This document shows, in pieces, positions 1-10,717 of a stretch of DNA of 64,000 nt. The position numbers and the translations under genes are program-made. This DNA is from Knoxdaviesia capensis (taxonomy: Eukaryota; Ascomycota; Sordariomycetes; Microascales; Gondwanamycetaceae): NCBI GenBank assembly GCA_001510575.1, contig LNGK01000012.1, positions 50,301 to 114,300 on the forward strand. Reading direction: 5' to 3'. Within the stretch, counting starts at the first letter, position 1, and each line of letters begins with the position of its first letter. Under the pieces are notes generated by a model. It was given only the letters and a program-made list of their open reading frames with translations. It ran no database searches and was not told the origin of the DNA.

Positions 1-409
1 CACAGAGGGAGTGGGTATGTTAGTTTCACATGGCTAAGGGTATCGGTCGAAACGGCGGGGGATCCTTTGGAGATGGCGGTAGTGACAAGAGGTTGGCGTC
101 TTGGACGGTCATAAAATTGTGGGGTGGTGCGGCGTCAAAAAAGAAGGTTTTTGTAGTTGTTGTTTGGAGGAGAGGGGATCCATATAACATCGGCTCATAC
201 GAGGAGTTGACCCATGGGGACTTAGAGATCAGTGGAGCTTTGTGTGAAGATTTGGAGGGGGCCGAGAGAGGGTGAAATTTGGGGGAAAAAAGGACGATGT
301 CGGAATCCGGGATCATGGCGTTTGGGGTGCTAGCACGCGACCTCGGCTAAGTCACCAACCAAGGCAGGAAAAGAAGTCACCGGCGAGGAGAACGAGCACA
401 ATAACATAC

Positions 410-984
410 CTCAAACGACTGCGCATACCAGTCCTGCACCTTTTTTACCGACGGCATGTCATTGAGGCCATCTGGCAAGCTGTCGAGTTCTTGCACTCTG
501 TGGGCAAGACGAATTGGCAATTCTTCAGCCAGGAACTGAGAAGCACGAAATAGGGTTCCTGCAAAAAGTGGATTCCGAAGAGACAGACAGAAAGGGATTG
601 GTTAGGAAACGGAACCACATGGGGTATTTTGGGCCAGTCACAGGCATTGGTGTTGACGCTTTTTGGAGAGCTGCATAACAACACATGTAGGTGATGGGAT
701 TGACCATGGCCCCCAAAAGAGAGTCATTTTCTGGTTTCTGCCAGGGTATAGCGCCAACCTGGAGATATGGAGAGGAGATGGAGTGGAAGAGAGAGAGAGA
801 GAGAGAGCCGCCACAGCAGCCACAGGAGGGGGGATCACCAAGGAGAAAAACGGGATATTGCGAACATACCAACAGAGGGCTTTTCTCCAAACTGCACCAT
901 TTGCCGCAAACTGACACCTGTCGCCGGAAAGCTGGCATAATGTCTGATGGTATCCATCAGCCGATCTGTAGCCTTCCACGACAT
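410..984 (-). CDS. Pyruvate dehydrogenase kinase, mitochondrial (5' part only)
   Basis: Only the N-terminal exons of a PDK/BCKDK-family kinase are in the window. This enzyme phosphorylates and inactivates the E1-alpha subunit of the pyruvate dehydrogenase complex in the mitochondrial matrix. Exon 1 is 870-984 and begins MSWKATDRLMDTIRHYASFP. Exon 2 is 410-558 and contains the family block LPIRLAHRVQELDSLPDGLN followed by WYAQSFE. Donors are GTATGT after 870 and after 410; the acceptor of exon 2 is TTTTTGCAG. The phases fit (115 nt, then 149 nt, ending in phase 0). The ATP-binding part lies beyond position 1. No PDK-like continuation was found in 1-409, so intron 2 appears to run off the window; an ACTAAC branch-like site near 16-21 agrees with that. 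Intron 1 is 311 bp and holds a (CT)n tract. Family assignment is strong; pyruvate versus branched-chain substrate is inferred from overall similarity. Confidence 0.88.
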
Positions 985-1042
985 GATGGCGGTAGAAATG
1001 TGCTACCTGAAGGTAGCCAATGGGGGGAGGGAGAGGGAGAAA

Positions 1043-1082
1043 TGGCGAGAGGTGGCGAGAGGTGGCGAGAGGTGGCGAGAGG
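1043..1082 (+). repeat. 10-bp minisatellite, four copies
   Basis: TGGCGAGAGG is repeated four times without a mismatch. It lies about 60 bp upstream of the kinase start codon (984, minus strand), probably inside its 5' leader or core promoter, so copy-number change could affect spacing. It is surrounded by imperfect GGAGA-type purine sequence. Confidence 0.9.
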
Positions 1083-3868
1083 ATCAAGCAGTTGTGGCTG
1101 GAGAAGAGAGAGAATCGGCGAGAAGTTGAAGATGGTAGAAGAGGAAGAGAAGGTGGAAAGAAAAGAAAAGAAGAAGATTGAAAAAGCCAAAGAAGAGTCA
1201 GAGAAGGCAAAAGGATAGAAACTAAGCTAGGGTTAAAACAGGAGCTGAGGGTGATTATCAAATCAAGATATATCTCAGATCGGATTTTTGTAGGGCCGGG
1301 CCAAGAGAAAGTCGAAGAGGAAGGGACGAGGGAGAAAGAGAAGGAGCCGGAGGAATCGGATAGAGATTGATATAACTCGATGCTTAGCAAAGGGCAATTG
1401 GCCATTGACTAATGAGGATTGAGGGATAAGGAAGAAGAAAGATGATAGACGGAAGCATGAGAAGAGGAGAGAGAACACGAGTATGAAAAAGGAAGAAATC
1501 AAGAGATGTATGAGTCAAGTAGGTAGGTATTCAATGGATGTTGTAGGGAAACACCACTGGAAGCTGAAGATAGAAGAACACTGAGAGTAAATAAAAAGGT
1601 GACTCAAAACCCCGCGGTTTTTGGTCCAGGTGTTGCGGTTTTAGCTTGCCGAGGTAGCGTGTGAGCAGCAATGGGGCCTGGGGGAAGAATGGTGGTCACA
1701 GTGGGAAGAATTTAGCTCAGAAGCGCGTGCTTTCTTTGCGGGAGAGGAGAGCAGAGAGGGTTTTAGGTCTGGGGGAGGGGAAGGGGGAGACAGCTCGGAG
1801 ATGCGGAGAGACGACGGCCGAGAGACACACGCAGACTCCAGAGCGACAGAAAAGGGAGACACCGGCCAACGGAGACAGCGAATATGGGACGGGACGGAGA
1901 AGAAGAGATACGGGAAGAACGAAGGATAGCTTGTTCGATTGACAGGGCTCGGCACTGGAAGAGAAGCCGTTTGATTGTGAGAAGACGAAGGGAAGGGTGA
2001 AGGGAACATAAAGAGGAGAAGGCAGAAACGGAGGACGCGAGACGAGAGAAAGGCGAGAAGGGTATAGCGGCTATAGCGGTTGAGTGATAGTGGTTGACGG
2101 TGGACTGATGGCTAGCTTAGCTGCGCTGCATAGCTGGTATCTGCACTGCGACCACATTCTGCTACAGGAGGTTGACAGCTACGAGCTGCAGCTACGGGAC
2201 AAGTGCTGCGACTGTGATGGCTTCTGGCTTCCGCGTAGTCGTCATTCCCGCGACATCTTCCTCGTTTCGCAGATGCACGGAAGCAGAAGGGAGACGGAGA
2301 GTGTGTTCTGGAGTCTGAATCCACGTCACCTGACACACTGCTCATTTGACTCACACAATCCATTCCATCTCTCTTCTTTCCTCCCTTCGTCATCGGCCGA
2401 AACATTGGAACACACTCTCGCTTTTTTGCACATGCTTTTTTCTTGCTCCCATAATGTGTCAAAAGTCAAGACAAGAAACATCGCTAATTCGCGCACCTGA
2501 TTGGCTAGTTTAAGGGGTACTTCGTGTCTCCCGCACATTCTATGCAAAATCCCAAGTACCTGCCTATCATGTGACGACACACCACCCACCCCGGTTTGCT
2601 TGCGGAAGTACCGAATAGCTGTGCACGTGCGCCACGCGGTACTTGGTTTGGCTGGTCCTCCCCGCTTTTTGGACTGGTGCCCCCGTTTTGGAGGGGAGAG
2701 CTTGGGCCAATCAGCTGCAGATATCAAACAAATAAAGTGGCAGATTTTCTCTCCAGCCACCGAGACCGCCTTTTTATATGCGTTGGTGTCTGTCTGCTTT
2801 TTTTTGCTCTCTGCCATTCGCCTTATCGTGAGAGCACAGCCAAGCTTACTGTATGCACGTTTGCTGCATCTGCATCTCTGATAATCGGCTGCAAAAATGT
2901 AAATGGCGGGTACCCAGAAATCCTGCGTCGAGGATGAAGTGTATGTAATACGTCGGAAAGAGCTGCATGTCCATCGTTCCTTCCGTTGTAGTGTCGGCTG
3001 AATAATAATAATGCATGTAAAAAATTGCGTTGGGCTCTTGCTCTTTCTTTCCTCTTTGCATGTTGAGTGCAGCTTCTTTTTTTCCCTTTTTTTTTTCTTT
3101 TTTCTGGCCACCAACCACATTGGGCCGCAAGATCTTTCACAACTCTTTCTCTATATTCTCGCGATAGTTACACTTTATCCCATTTATATATTTTTATGCT
3201 GCAGCTGTATCCTGCAGCTCGTTGCTTTCTCTCCAGTTACAGGTGCTGAACACTCCCGGAATCTCTACAAAAGGTACTTCCTTGCTTCTTCCTGCATCGT
3301 GCTTGTTTTCATGTCACCGCCTCGGTGGCTTCACTGAAATTGAAAAGTCTCGGTCTCTCCCTCGTTTAGTGTTGCACTTCATCTTATCTCACTTCTGGAT
3401 GTCTGAGAGTATGGAAAAGAGAAAGATGTCACACATATAGTGTCTGCTATATACCTGTCAAGGATTCTTTTGTTTCCTGCAAGCCAAATCCCACTTTGCT
3501 CTCTTTTTTCATCATCCACAGCTTTGCCTCTCTGGTCCTATCACAATTTTGACTGGGGTGATACTTTCCCACATCCAACATACCTCAACCAAGAAAATCT
3601 AACGAATAAACGCGGTCCGGCTGTCCTTTCTAGTGTTATTAGTTGCTCTCCACAAACTGCCCACTTTTCGCTCTACCTTGCCTTTTCCGATTTGCCTTTC
3701 CCGCTCCTCCGGCCGTCATAGTTCGCTCTTCAGAGGAGCTTCACCGCTCGATCGCGAGACGCCGTTTGCTGAGCCTCCCGACGAATCCCGAAGCCTCGTT
3801 CGATCGGCTGCTTGGGGGCTCCGCGCTAAGTCAATCCACCGTCTGGTTCTGACTGGGACTTCGACTCC

Positions 3869-3898
3869 ATGACAAGACATACCGGAACCCTCAGCTAA
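3869..3898 (+). promoter_or_regulatory. Upstream ORF, 9 codons plus stop
   Basis: ATG at 3869 opens a 9-codon frame (MTRHTGTLS) ending in TAA at 3896-3898, 91 bp before the main ATG at 3990. If the transcript starts upstream of it, this uORF would be read first by a scanning ribosome. The transcription start is not known. Confidence 0.4.
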
Positions 3899-3989
3899 AC
3901 CAAACTCTTCCCACCCGCCCAGCCCAGTGAGGCCACGTCCTCAGGCCGGACCGCCCGCTCCGATTTTCCCGTCCCGGCCCGATTCGCTC

Positions 3990-5582
3990 ATGACAGACCT
4001 GCACGCCTCCACACCGCCCGTTGGCCTTGGCCTTGGCCTGCACGGAGTCTCCTCCATTCCGTCCCCTCCCCCGAGTCTGTCCGGTATGGACTCGGCCCCC
4101 CGGTCCGCTGTTACCACCCCTCCCCCGATCCGCTCGTCACAGGCCCCGCTGGCCACGCCGCCGTCCATGTCCTCGTCCGCCGGAATTTACCATATTGGTA
4201 TCAACCCGTTGATGAGCCCGCTGCGGAAACACATGCCGGTCGTTGGTTTGGCTGCCGCTGCCACCTCTGTCTCATCACCTCCCCAAACATCGTCTCCCGC
4301 CTCTTCCTTCTATGCCCACCGCCGCGACCTGATGCACCGCCACGATATGCCCACTATCAGCTCTGACAAGACATCTGAAGATGGCCGGGTACAAGATAGC
4401 AAAGACGTGCTGCTGCAAAGACTTGCCGACCTAGCCGAGCGGATAGCTGCGGCAGATGCCCTTAGTGACGGTGCCGCCGTCATGGCTCTCCACCACCGTG
4501 TCGATGAGATGGAGAACGTCCTGTCTGAGACCCGCATGCGCATGCGCTCGTCGCCGGTCCGGAGCACTGCAAGCTCTCCCGCCTCGTCTACTGATCGCAG
4601 TACTACCAGTACCGCCGTGAGCTCGAGTTCGGCCAACATCGGCCCCTCAACCCCCGTCCGCTCCCACCCTGCCCCCCACTCGGCCGACTTCACTCCGGCC
4701 AACCGCGCCCCTTCATCGTCGGCTACCTACGCGACCCCCAGCGACGCTGCCTCGCCATGGCCGTTTGCGGCCCAGCTGTCGAACATGTCGTCGATCCTCC
4801 GGGAATCGTCGAACCTGAGCAGCATGGCTGAGCCTGAAGCTGAGGTCGAGAGCGGCATGTCGATGGACCAGGCCCGGCGCGTTGTCGCCGAGACCGAGAA
4901 GTTGAACCGCTCTCTTGTGGCGCTCGTGACTAATATTCGCGCGCGCCAAGAAGAGTCTGATGTGAGTATATCCGTCTAATGGAGTCCTTTTTTTACTTTT
5001 TTACTTTTTATTTTAAGTTTAATCTTATTTAATTTTCTATTGCCTGAAAAGCTAACTCCAATATTCTCCTAGCACATCCATTCGCTGCTTATTGAACGAG
5101 CCGAGAGAGCTGCTCAGCGCATTCTGTTCCTGCAGGGCCGGGTCAGCCATTTGTAAGTGTTTCCTATCATCTTCTCACATATCAATATTGTCCTGAAGCA
5201 TCTTTCACTAACATGACACCCACACTACAGAGAGGACGAGCTCCAAGAGAACGATAGCGAACTAGCGTTCCTGCGGCTCAGTCTCAAGGCCATCGAGGTG
5301 CAGGTACCGCAAGACATGGACGCGGAGCTGCGCCAGAGCATCAGCAATTGGAAGTCTGACTGGGCCAGTCTGAAGCTGAGACGGCAGAACTCGATCGAGA
5401 CTGTTACTGGTGCCGGTGCCGTCCTGGTGTCGGCCTCCGGTGGTGGTGGTGCTGGTACTAACGGCGCGAACCTGACGTTGTTGACCACTGGCCCCACTTC
5501 GGCTTCTCCGTCGACGCCGCGCCGAGTTCCGGTATTACGGAAGATCACGACGCCGCCGATGCCGCCCCACGAGATGCCATGA
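3990..5582 (+). CDS. Conserved-looking coiled-coil protein of unknown function
   Basis: Three exons: 3990-4961, 5073-5152 and 5231-5582, giving 467 residues. Donors are GTGAGT and GTAAGT, acceptors CCTAG and CTACAG. The first in-frame ATG is 3990; the open frame reaches further upstream but without an ATG. Residues 1 to about 290 are low-complexity Ser/Pro/Ala, with a GLGLG stretch near the start. A helical, charged region from about 295 to 400 contains ERAERAAQRILFLQGRVSHL and then a run rich in Glu and Leu, a likely coiled coil. The C-terminus has a short Gly-rich linker and is Pro-rich. I do not recognise a named family. The helical part reads like a conserved fungal dimerisation segment, which is an impression and not a match. 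No signal peptide or membrane segment is seen. The next gene, a transporter, is convergent. Confidence 0.75.
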
Positions 5583-6637
5583 ATCGCCCCGGCGACCTTT
5601 CCTCACTCCATCTCTCTCCCTAACCATCCCCAACCTCTGTTGCCTTGAACTTCAACTTGTTTTTTGGCTCACCCTGCTTGAATGACCAGATTTATGAAAT
5701 CCACACGTCAACCCTGTTACGACTAGCTTACCCACTGTTTTCTTTCCATCGCTTTGCATTTTCATTTCTTCTTCAAGTTTGCATTATCATGAGAATAACG
5801 ACGTACTCTTTCTTTCCTTTCCCACTCCGCCCAAACCCGTTGCGGTTCCTTTCTTTCCTCTTCCTTCCGTTTCCATCACGTTTTATGCGCATTATGCGAA
5901 GACTGAAAGTGAAAGCATTGATTAATTTGAAATTTTCACGTGTTCTACTCCCCTGTTTGCCTTCTCTGTCTAGTTGGACAGAAGATTCTAGCTCCCGTGC
6001 ACAGCAAGTCAGTTCATGTTCCTTGACACGACGTATTATGACGCCTACGATAACCAGCATCTCTCTGCCACTCTCTGTGTGTGTACTCCTTCTCTCTTCA
6101 TGCCGTTCTGATTCTCTTTAATACCTTTTGATTACCTCGAGTTCCATCCCCCTTTTTGAAACTCTCTCTGTACCTGCATTCATCTGGTGTTTTTCTCATT
6201 TCTTTTCAGTGCTTGGTGATTTCTTTTTGTTCTGTTTATGTGATACATGTTTTGTTTGCTGTTCTTTTTTTTAGCGAGTTGCTCTTTTCTGTGATTGAGA
6301 CTGGATTCTCTTTTTGGATTTCTCCCCTTCGAGTTACATATCTTTTTAGTTTTGGATTGGGCGTTTGTAGCAAGCGCGGTTTGCTTCTTCTTTTTGGATT
6401 ATGTGTTTGGGTGTTTGCAGATGCCCCTTTTATGAGACAGAGTAATGAACAACAGGCCTGCCTGACGATGGTTTCAATGACGAAAGCAACTTATATTGAT
6501 GAAGAGTAGATACACCCTTACACTTTCGCAATGGAGATGCAAACACTCCACTACAAGACCCAAAAAGAGAAAGTCAGAAAAACCTGGGTATCCCACACCT
6601 CCCACCGTCTGTGACCATATACACACGACGGGAGCGC
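5583..6637. other. Convergent 3' intergenic region, T/C-rich
   Basis: This separates the 3' ends of the coiled-coil gene (+) and the sugar transporter (-). It is T- and C-rich with many TTTTCT runs. No exon, tRNA or repeat element was recognised. It should hold both 3' UTRs. Confidence 0.6.
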
Positions 6638-9429
6638 TCACGCCTTCTCGCCGTGCTCCGCCCATTCCTGCCGCTGCGACCCCGGCACAACGGGCTTCTC
6701 GACACCCTTCATCCGCAACACCACACGCTTCCAGAAGTACGAGGCCTGCGCCGCGCCGTACGCTACCAGACTGCGCAGCGGCACATCGAAGACGGCGTCC
6801 AGCTCCTCCAGCGTCTTGGCCTTGGTCTCGGGCAGCAGGAAGAGCACCAGGAAGAAGCCGACCACGTTCCATGCTGCGTACCAGCCAAAGGCGCCCTGCG
6901 AGGTGAAGGCCTGCTGCAGGGAGGGCCAGGTCACGGCGAGCACGAAGTTGAAGAACCAGGTTGTGGCTGTGGCGAGCGACATGCCGATCGAGCGGATATA
7001 CAGTGGGTACGCTTCGGCGGAGTATGTGAATGGGACCGGACCTGGATCGAGTGGGTTTCTGGTTAGTCTGAGGCTCTCTTGCTTGTGATATGTATACACC
7101 GTGAACCGAACGGGGGGACTTGTGCAAACTTACCCTCTCCCGGCGAGTATACCATTCCGAATAGGTATATACCGAGGGCTATGCACGCCAGATGTGCGTC
7201 CTGGTCCTGCGGGATCCAGAAACTAAAGCCTGTGAAAAGGAGGAATAGGGCCATAAGCTAAAATATCGAACGTGTAAGTTCTAGAGGTCAGTAAACTTCC
7301 ATACCCCTGAAGAGTGTCTCGCATGCCTCCGCCCTAGGGATTGATGATGGCTTACAGGGAAGGTCGTCAGGAGGAGATTTCGCCGACCGAAGGTGTCAAT
7401 AGTGTAAAAGGCCGGGATGGCAAAGACAAAGTTTATAAGTCCGAAGCCGAAGGATGCAAGCAAGGCGCTGATCTCCGAAAACCCGCCCTGAATGAAGATC
7501 TCGGTCGAGTAATAGGCCACAACCTGTACCTCGGTGTTAGCATCTTCCCTTTTCCAGTTTTTTTTCTTTTTCTCAGCCTGACTTACATTAACACCGCAGA
7601 ATTGCTGCATGAACATGACAACTTCCGACGCAACCATGGCATTCCGGTTCCGCCGCACGGTGAACAGCTCCTTAAGACGACTGCCGCGGCGTTTGTGCAG
7701 CGTCTCACGCTCAACCTCAATCAGACTGTGGGCGTAGAAGATGTCCCGCGCAGCCTGCACCTTGGTGAAGCGCAACTGGCACATGGCGGCGTAGGCCTTG
7801 CTGTACTGGCGGCGGTGCAGGTAGAAGCGCGGCGACTCGGGGATCATCCAGACGAGGCAGCAGGTGATTACCGCGGGGATCATCGCGGAGCCCATCATCA
7901 GGCGCCAGTTTAGGCCCTCGATGCCGCTGGAGTCCGGGACTTTGTAGAAGGCGAGGTCGGCGACGTATCCCATCTACACAGGGATCTGTCAGTATAGATA
8001 GATGAGGAGGCAGGTTGGGGGGAGGGGGAGGCTTACCATGATTCCGAAGGCTGTCCACATTTGCCATTGCTGGATTGAAATAGTTTATTAGTCTCTTGAA
8101 ACGAGGAAGTTAGGTTGGTATACACGTACCATGACAAGAGCACCTCTAAGTCTCGGGGGAGAACACTCAGCAGCGAACACAGCTATATCGGAGAGCAGAA
8201 ACGCTCAGATGTTAGCAAAGACAACCACAAGCTTCCAGTTCGCGGAGTGTAACTTACGCGTAGTCGCAGACTTGGGTCCAATTCCCAGACCCAGCAGGAA
8301 CCGTGCAATGAACATAGTCCACCACGAACCAGTAAAAGCCTGTCCAAAGCAGGTCACCGCAGAGACTGTGTTATGTTTACCGTTAGCGAGTGTATAAAAT
8401 ATGACCTAGAGAAGAAGAAAAGAAGAAACTCACTCAAGCAGGACCAGAACACGGTCCCACGCCGTCCAAGGTACTTGTTCGCCGGTTCCGTGAGCCCTAC
8501 ACGCAGATAAAAGTAGTTAGCAACACTTCGGCTTTCCTCACGATACAACAAGAATAGGGGTCCGAAAGCTCCTCAACTTACAACATCCCAACACCGCGCA
8601 GCACAGGTAAGGTGCTGAGTTGGTCAGTCCCAACAGCCACGTGTCTTTGCTCTGGTCCGAGCCGATTCCGAATTGGTGCTTGTAAAACGACTGTGCGCCG
8701 TTGACAACGGTTTCGTCTAGATGAGTGTGCGTGTTAGGTATAAAGTGCTAACAGTGTCATAAAGCCGTAGAAGTCGGAATCCATGTAAACTCACCCATTC
8801 CCTGAACAGCAGCACACAGAGAGCAAACTAATTGAGAACAGAATGTCCGTCAGTACCCGCAACATTTTCCCACAAGTCAAAGGGGGGAGCCAAAGAGGGA
8901 GCCTCATACTTGCAACAACACCATACAACATGGGCGGATTCCGCCACTTATGGTCCCGCTCCGTCGTCAACGCATTGATCTCCTCGTCGTTGAGATCAAC
9001 ACCCGCCGGAACCACCCGCCGCTCGGCATTCTCCACATCCTCGCCCTGATTCTTCCCGTTCTTCTGCGCGCCCCCCTTGCTGGACTCCTGGGCATGCGAC
9101 CCCTCCATCGCCGCAAGCTGCGCCCCCAGCCGAAACGCCCGCACCGTCTCGCCGTCCTCCGTGTCCAGAAGCCGGCAGAACGCGTCCGCCCGCTCCTGCA
9201 GCTCGGCCGCCGTGAGCCCCGCAAGCGGGTTCTCGAGCCGCTTCGATGCCGCCGTGCCCGACGGCGGCGCGTCCCGGAAGGACCCCGAGGCGCCCGCTCC
9301 GCCGCTTGTGCCGCTGTTCGGCCGGCTGGAGAACGAGGTTGTGGCCTTGAAGTCGTTGGATGAGGTCCGCGCCGGTCCTGTCGGCGTGTCACCCGGCGCT
9401 GCTGCGTCCGGTTTGTAGTCGGCCGGCAT
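6638..9429 (-). CDS. MFS sugar/polyol transporter (sugar porter family)
   Basis: Proton-coupled or facilitative sugar uptake across a membrane is the usual role; the substrate cannot be read from sequence. Eleven exons: 8910-9429, 8795-8827, 8582-8716, 8434-8496, 8258-8365, 8130-8182, 8037-8069, 7587-7973, 7356-7523, 7134-7257 and 6638-7041. They sum to 2028 nt, 675 residues, with all phases consistent. Sugar-porter signatures appear in order: YLGRRG after the second helix, PPRLRGALVMQWQMW, PESPRFYLHRR, FMQQFCGVNVVAYYS, FGRRN, and PETKAKTLEELD near the end. A cytosolic N-terminus of about 170 residues precedes the first helix, longer than in yeast hexose transporters. It contains NPLAGLTAAELQERADAF, a motif I associate with one fungal transporter subgroup. 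Ten introns is high for a fungal gene; three exons are only 33, 33 and 53 nt. Confidence 0.93.
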
Positions 9430-10717
9430 GGTTGTTGTGTACCTGGAAAGTACTTATGTTATGTTGTATTTAGATGGTGCCAAGTGATTGCAGTGGAATA
9501 TACCAAAAGTGAAGCCCCGGTGAAAAGCAAAGGCCAAGAAAAATAGAAGAGAAGACGAGAGCGGGAGCGGGAGGGGAAAAAGCTTGTAATGAAAACGGAA
9601 GAAGGGACAAGGAAGGAGCAAGGGCCCTTTAAGAACTCGCACCTTCCACGCTGAAGTGCTGACTTATACATTACTATCAAACTATAATCAAGGGGAGGGA
9701 AGGTGTAGTGTACTCATAGTTCCTCCCTCCTCATTTCTGATTCGGTCCGCTGAGTCCGATCTTTTCCCGGATGCGGAACGGCCGCCAAGCCCCGCTCTCC
9801 GGGGGCCGAGGCGACGACACAGTGACGTCAAAACATGTCCCCCTCCAAAAAAAAAAAAAAAAAGTCCAGTAGTACAAAACAAGTGTACAGGAAATGTCTT
9901 ACACGGGCAGTGGAATGAACCACCGTTAAAAAAGGGTCGTTTTTTGCCTAGGGCCACAAGGATCTTCGGAATTAAAAAGGAACAGGTGGCTGCCCCCAAA
10001 CTTTTAATCCCGTCATGTGCCAGGGTTGGTGCGCTGTTGGCGCCGCACACCCGATCTGGGATCTCTTAACCGGCGGGCTGATCGCCACTATCGCCTTAAT
10101 ACTCCCGAACTATCCACAAATCTGAGGGAGATAATGTCAAGCTCAACCGAACTTCTTCAATAGTTCCGAATTTAACTCCTTTTGGCGTCTTGCCTCTCGG
10201 TGAGTGTGTGACTCTCTTCATGAGAAAGGTACAAGGACTTGCCGAAGATCCTTGCCGGCACTATCACAATGACCTAAGGGTGCCGACCGGACATTCATGC
10301 AAAAACGCCATGTAAGGGCAAACACGTACTAAAATAGAGTCTTAAAAGAGTTCATCTTCGGATATAGCTATACTAAACAGAAAATCCAGATGGTATCGTC
10401 CCTACCCACCGTGCAATCAATCTAGTTAACCCACCACCCAAGCCATGCAACTTGCTACGGGAAACCTTTCCCCTCCACGCAAAAGTGCGTTGAGAAACCA
10501 GTAAAAAAACACGTCCCAGCCCTGACAAATGAAAGAATAGTGAAGAATAGTAATAAAAGCGGCACGAGGGCATTCAATCCCCGTACAAGAAGAGAAGAAC
10601 CAAGGAAAGACCAATCGGAAAGAAGGCCCGGAACCAGATCATACACGTGAGCAGCGCCGTCACGCCAACCACAAACCCAACGGCCGGCTCATCCCCGCCG
10701 GCCCACCCACCACACCA
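9430..10717. promoter_or_regulatory. Upstream region of the transporter gene
   Basis: It lies between two minus-strand genes: the transporter start (9429) and the stop of the DUF7514 gene (10718). It should hold the transporter promoter and the 3' UTR of the DUF7514 gene. A perfect cAMP-response-type palindrome lies at 9823-9830 and an A17 run at 9847-9863. No exon was supported. Confidence 0.55.
9823..9830. promoter_or_regulatory. CRE-type palindrome TGACGTCA
   Basis: A perfect TGACGTCA, the consensus half-site pair of ATF/CREB bZIP factors, 394 bp upstream of the transporter start codon. In fungi such sites are bound by AtfA/Sko1-type stress regulators. A chance 8-mer is possible. Confidence 0.4.

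Larger units (their letters stand above)
985..3989. promoter_or_regulatory. Divergent intergenic region, kinase / coiled-coil gene
   Basis: No coding exon could be supported here. The left part (985-2080) is strongly purine-rich on the + strand, that is CT-rich in the direction of the kinase gene, as is common for fungal promoters and 5' leaders. It includes a 10-bp minisatellite at 1043-1082. The right part is richer in T and C and ends in the leader of the gene starting at 3990. Long open frames here, such as 2326-3120 on the minus strand, follow from biased composition and show no recognisable domain. Confidence 0.55.

Noticed and set aside
638..1405. 255-codon open frame on the minus strand
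   Set aside because: It overlaps the true first exon and intron of the kinase in another frame and is mostly CT-rich low-complexity sequence.
2326..3120. 264-codon open frame on the minus strand
   Set aside because: Composition is biased, it has Lys-rich runs from poly-T tracts and no recognisable domain, and it lies in a divergent promoter region.
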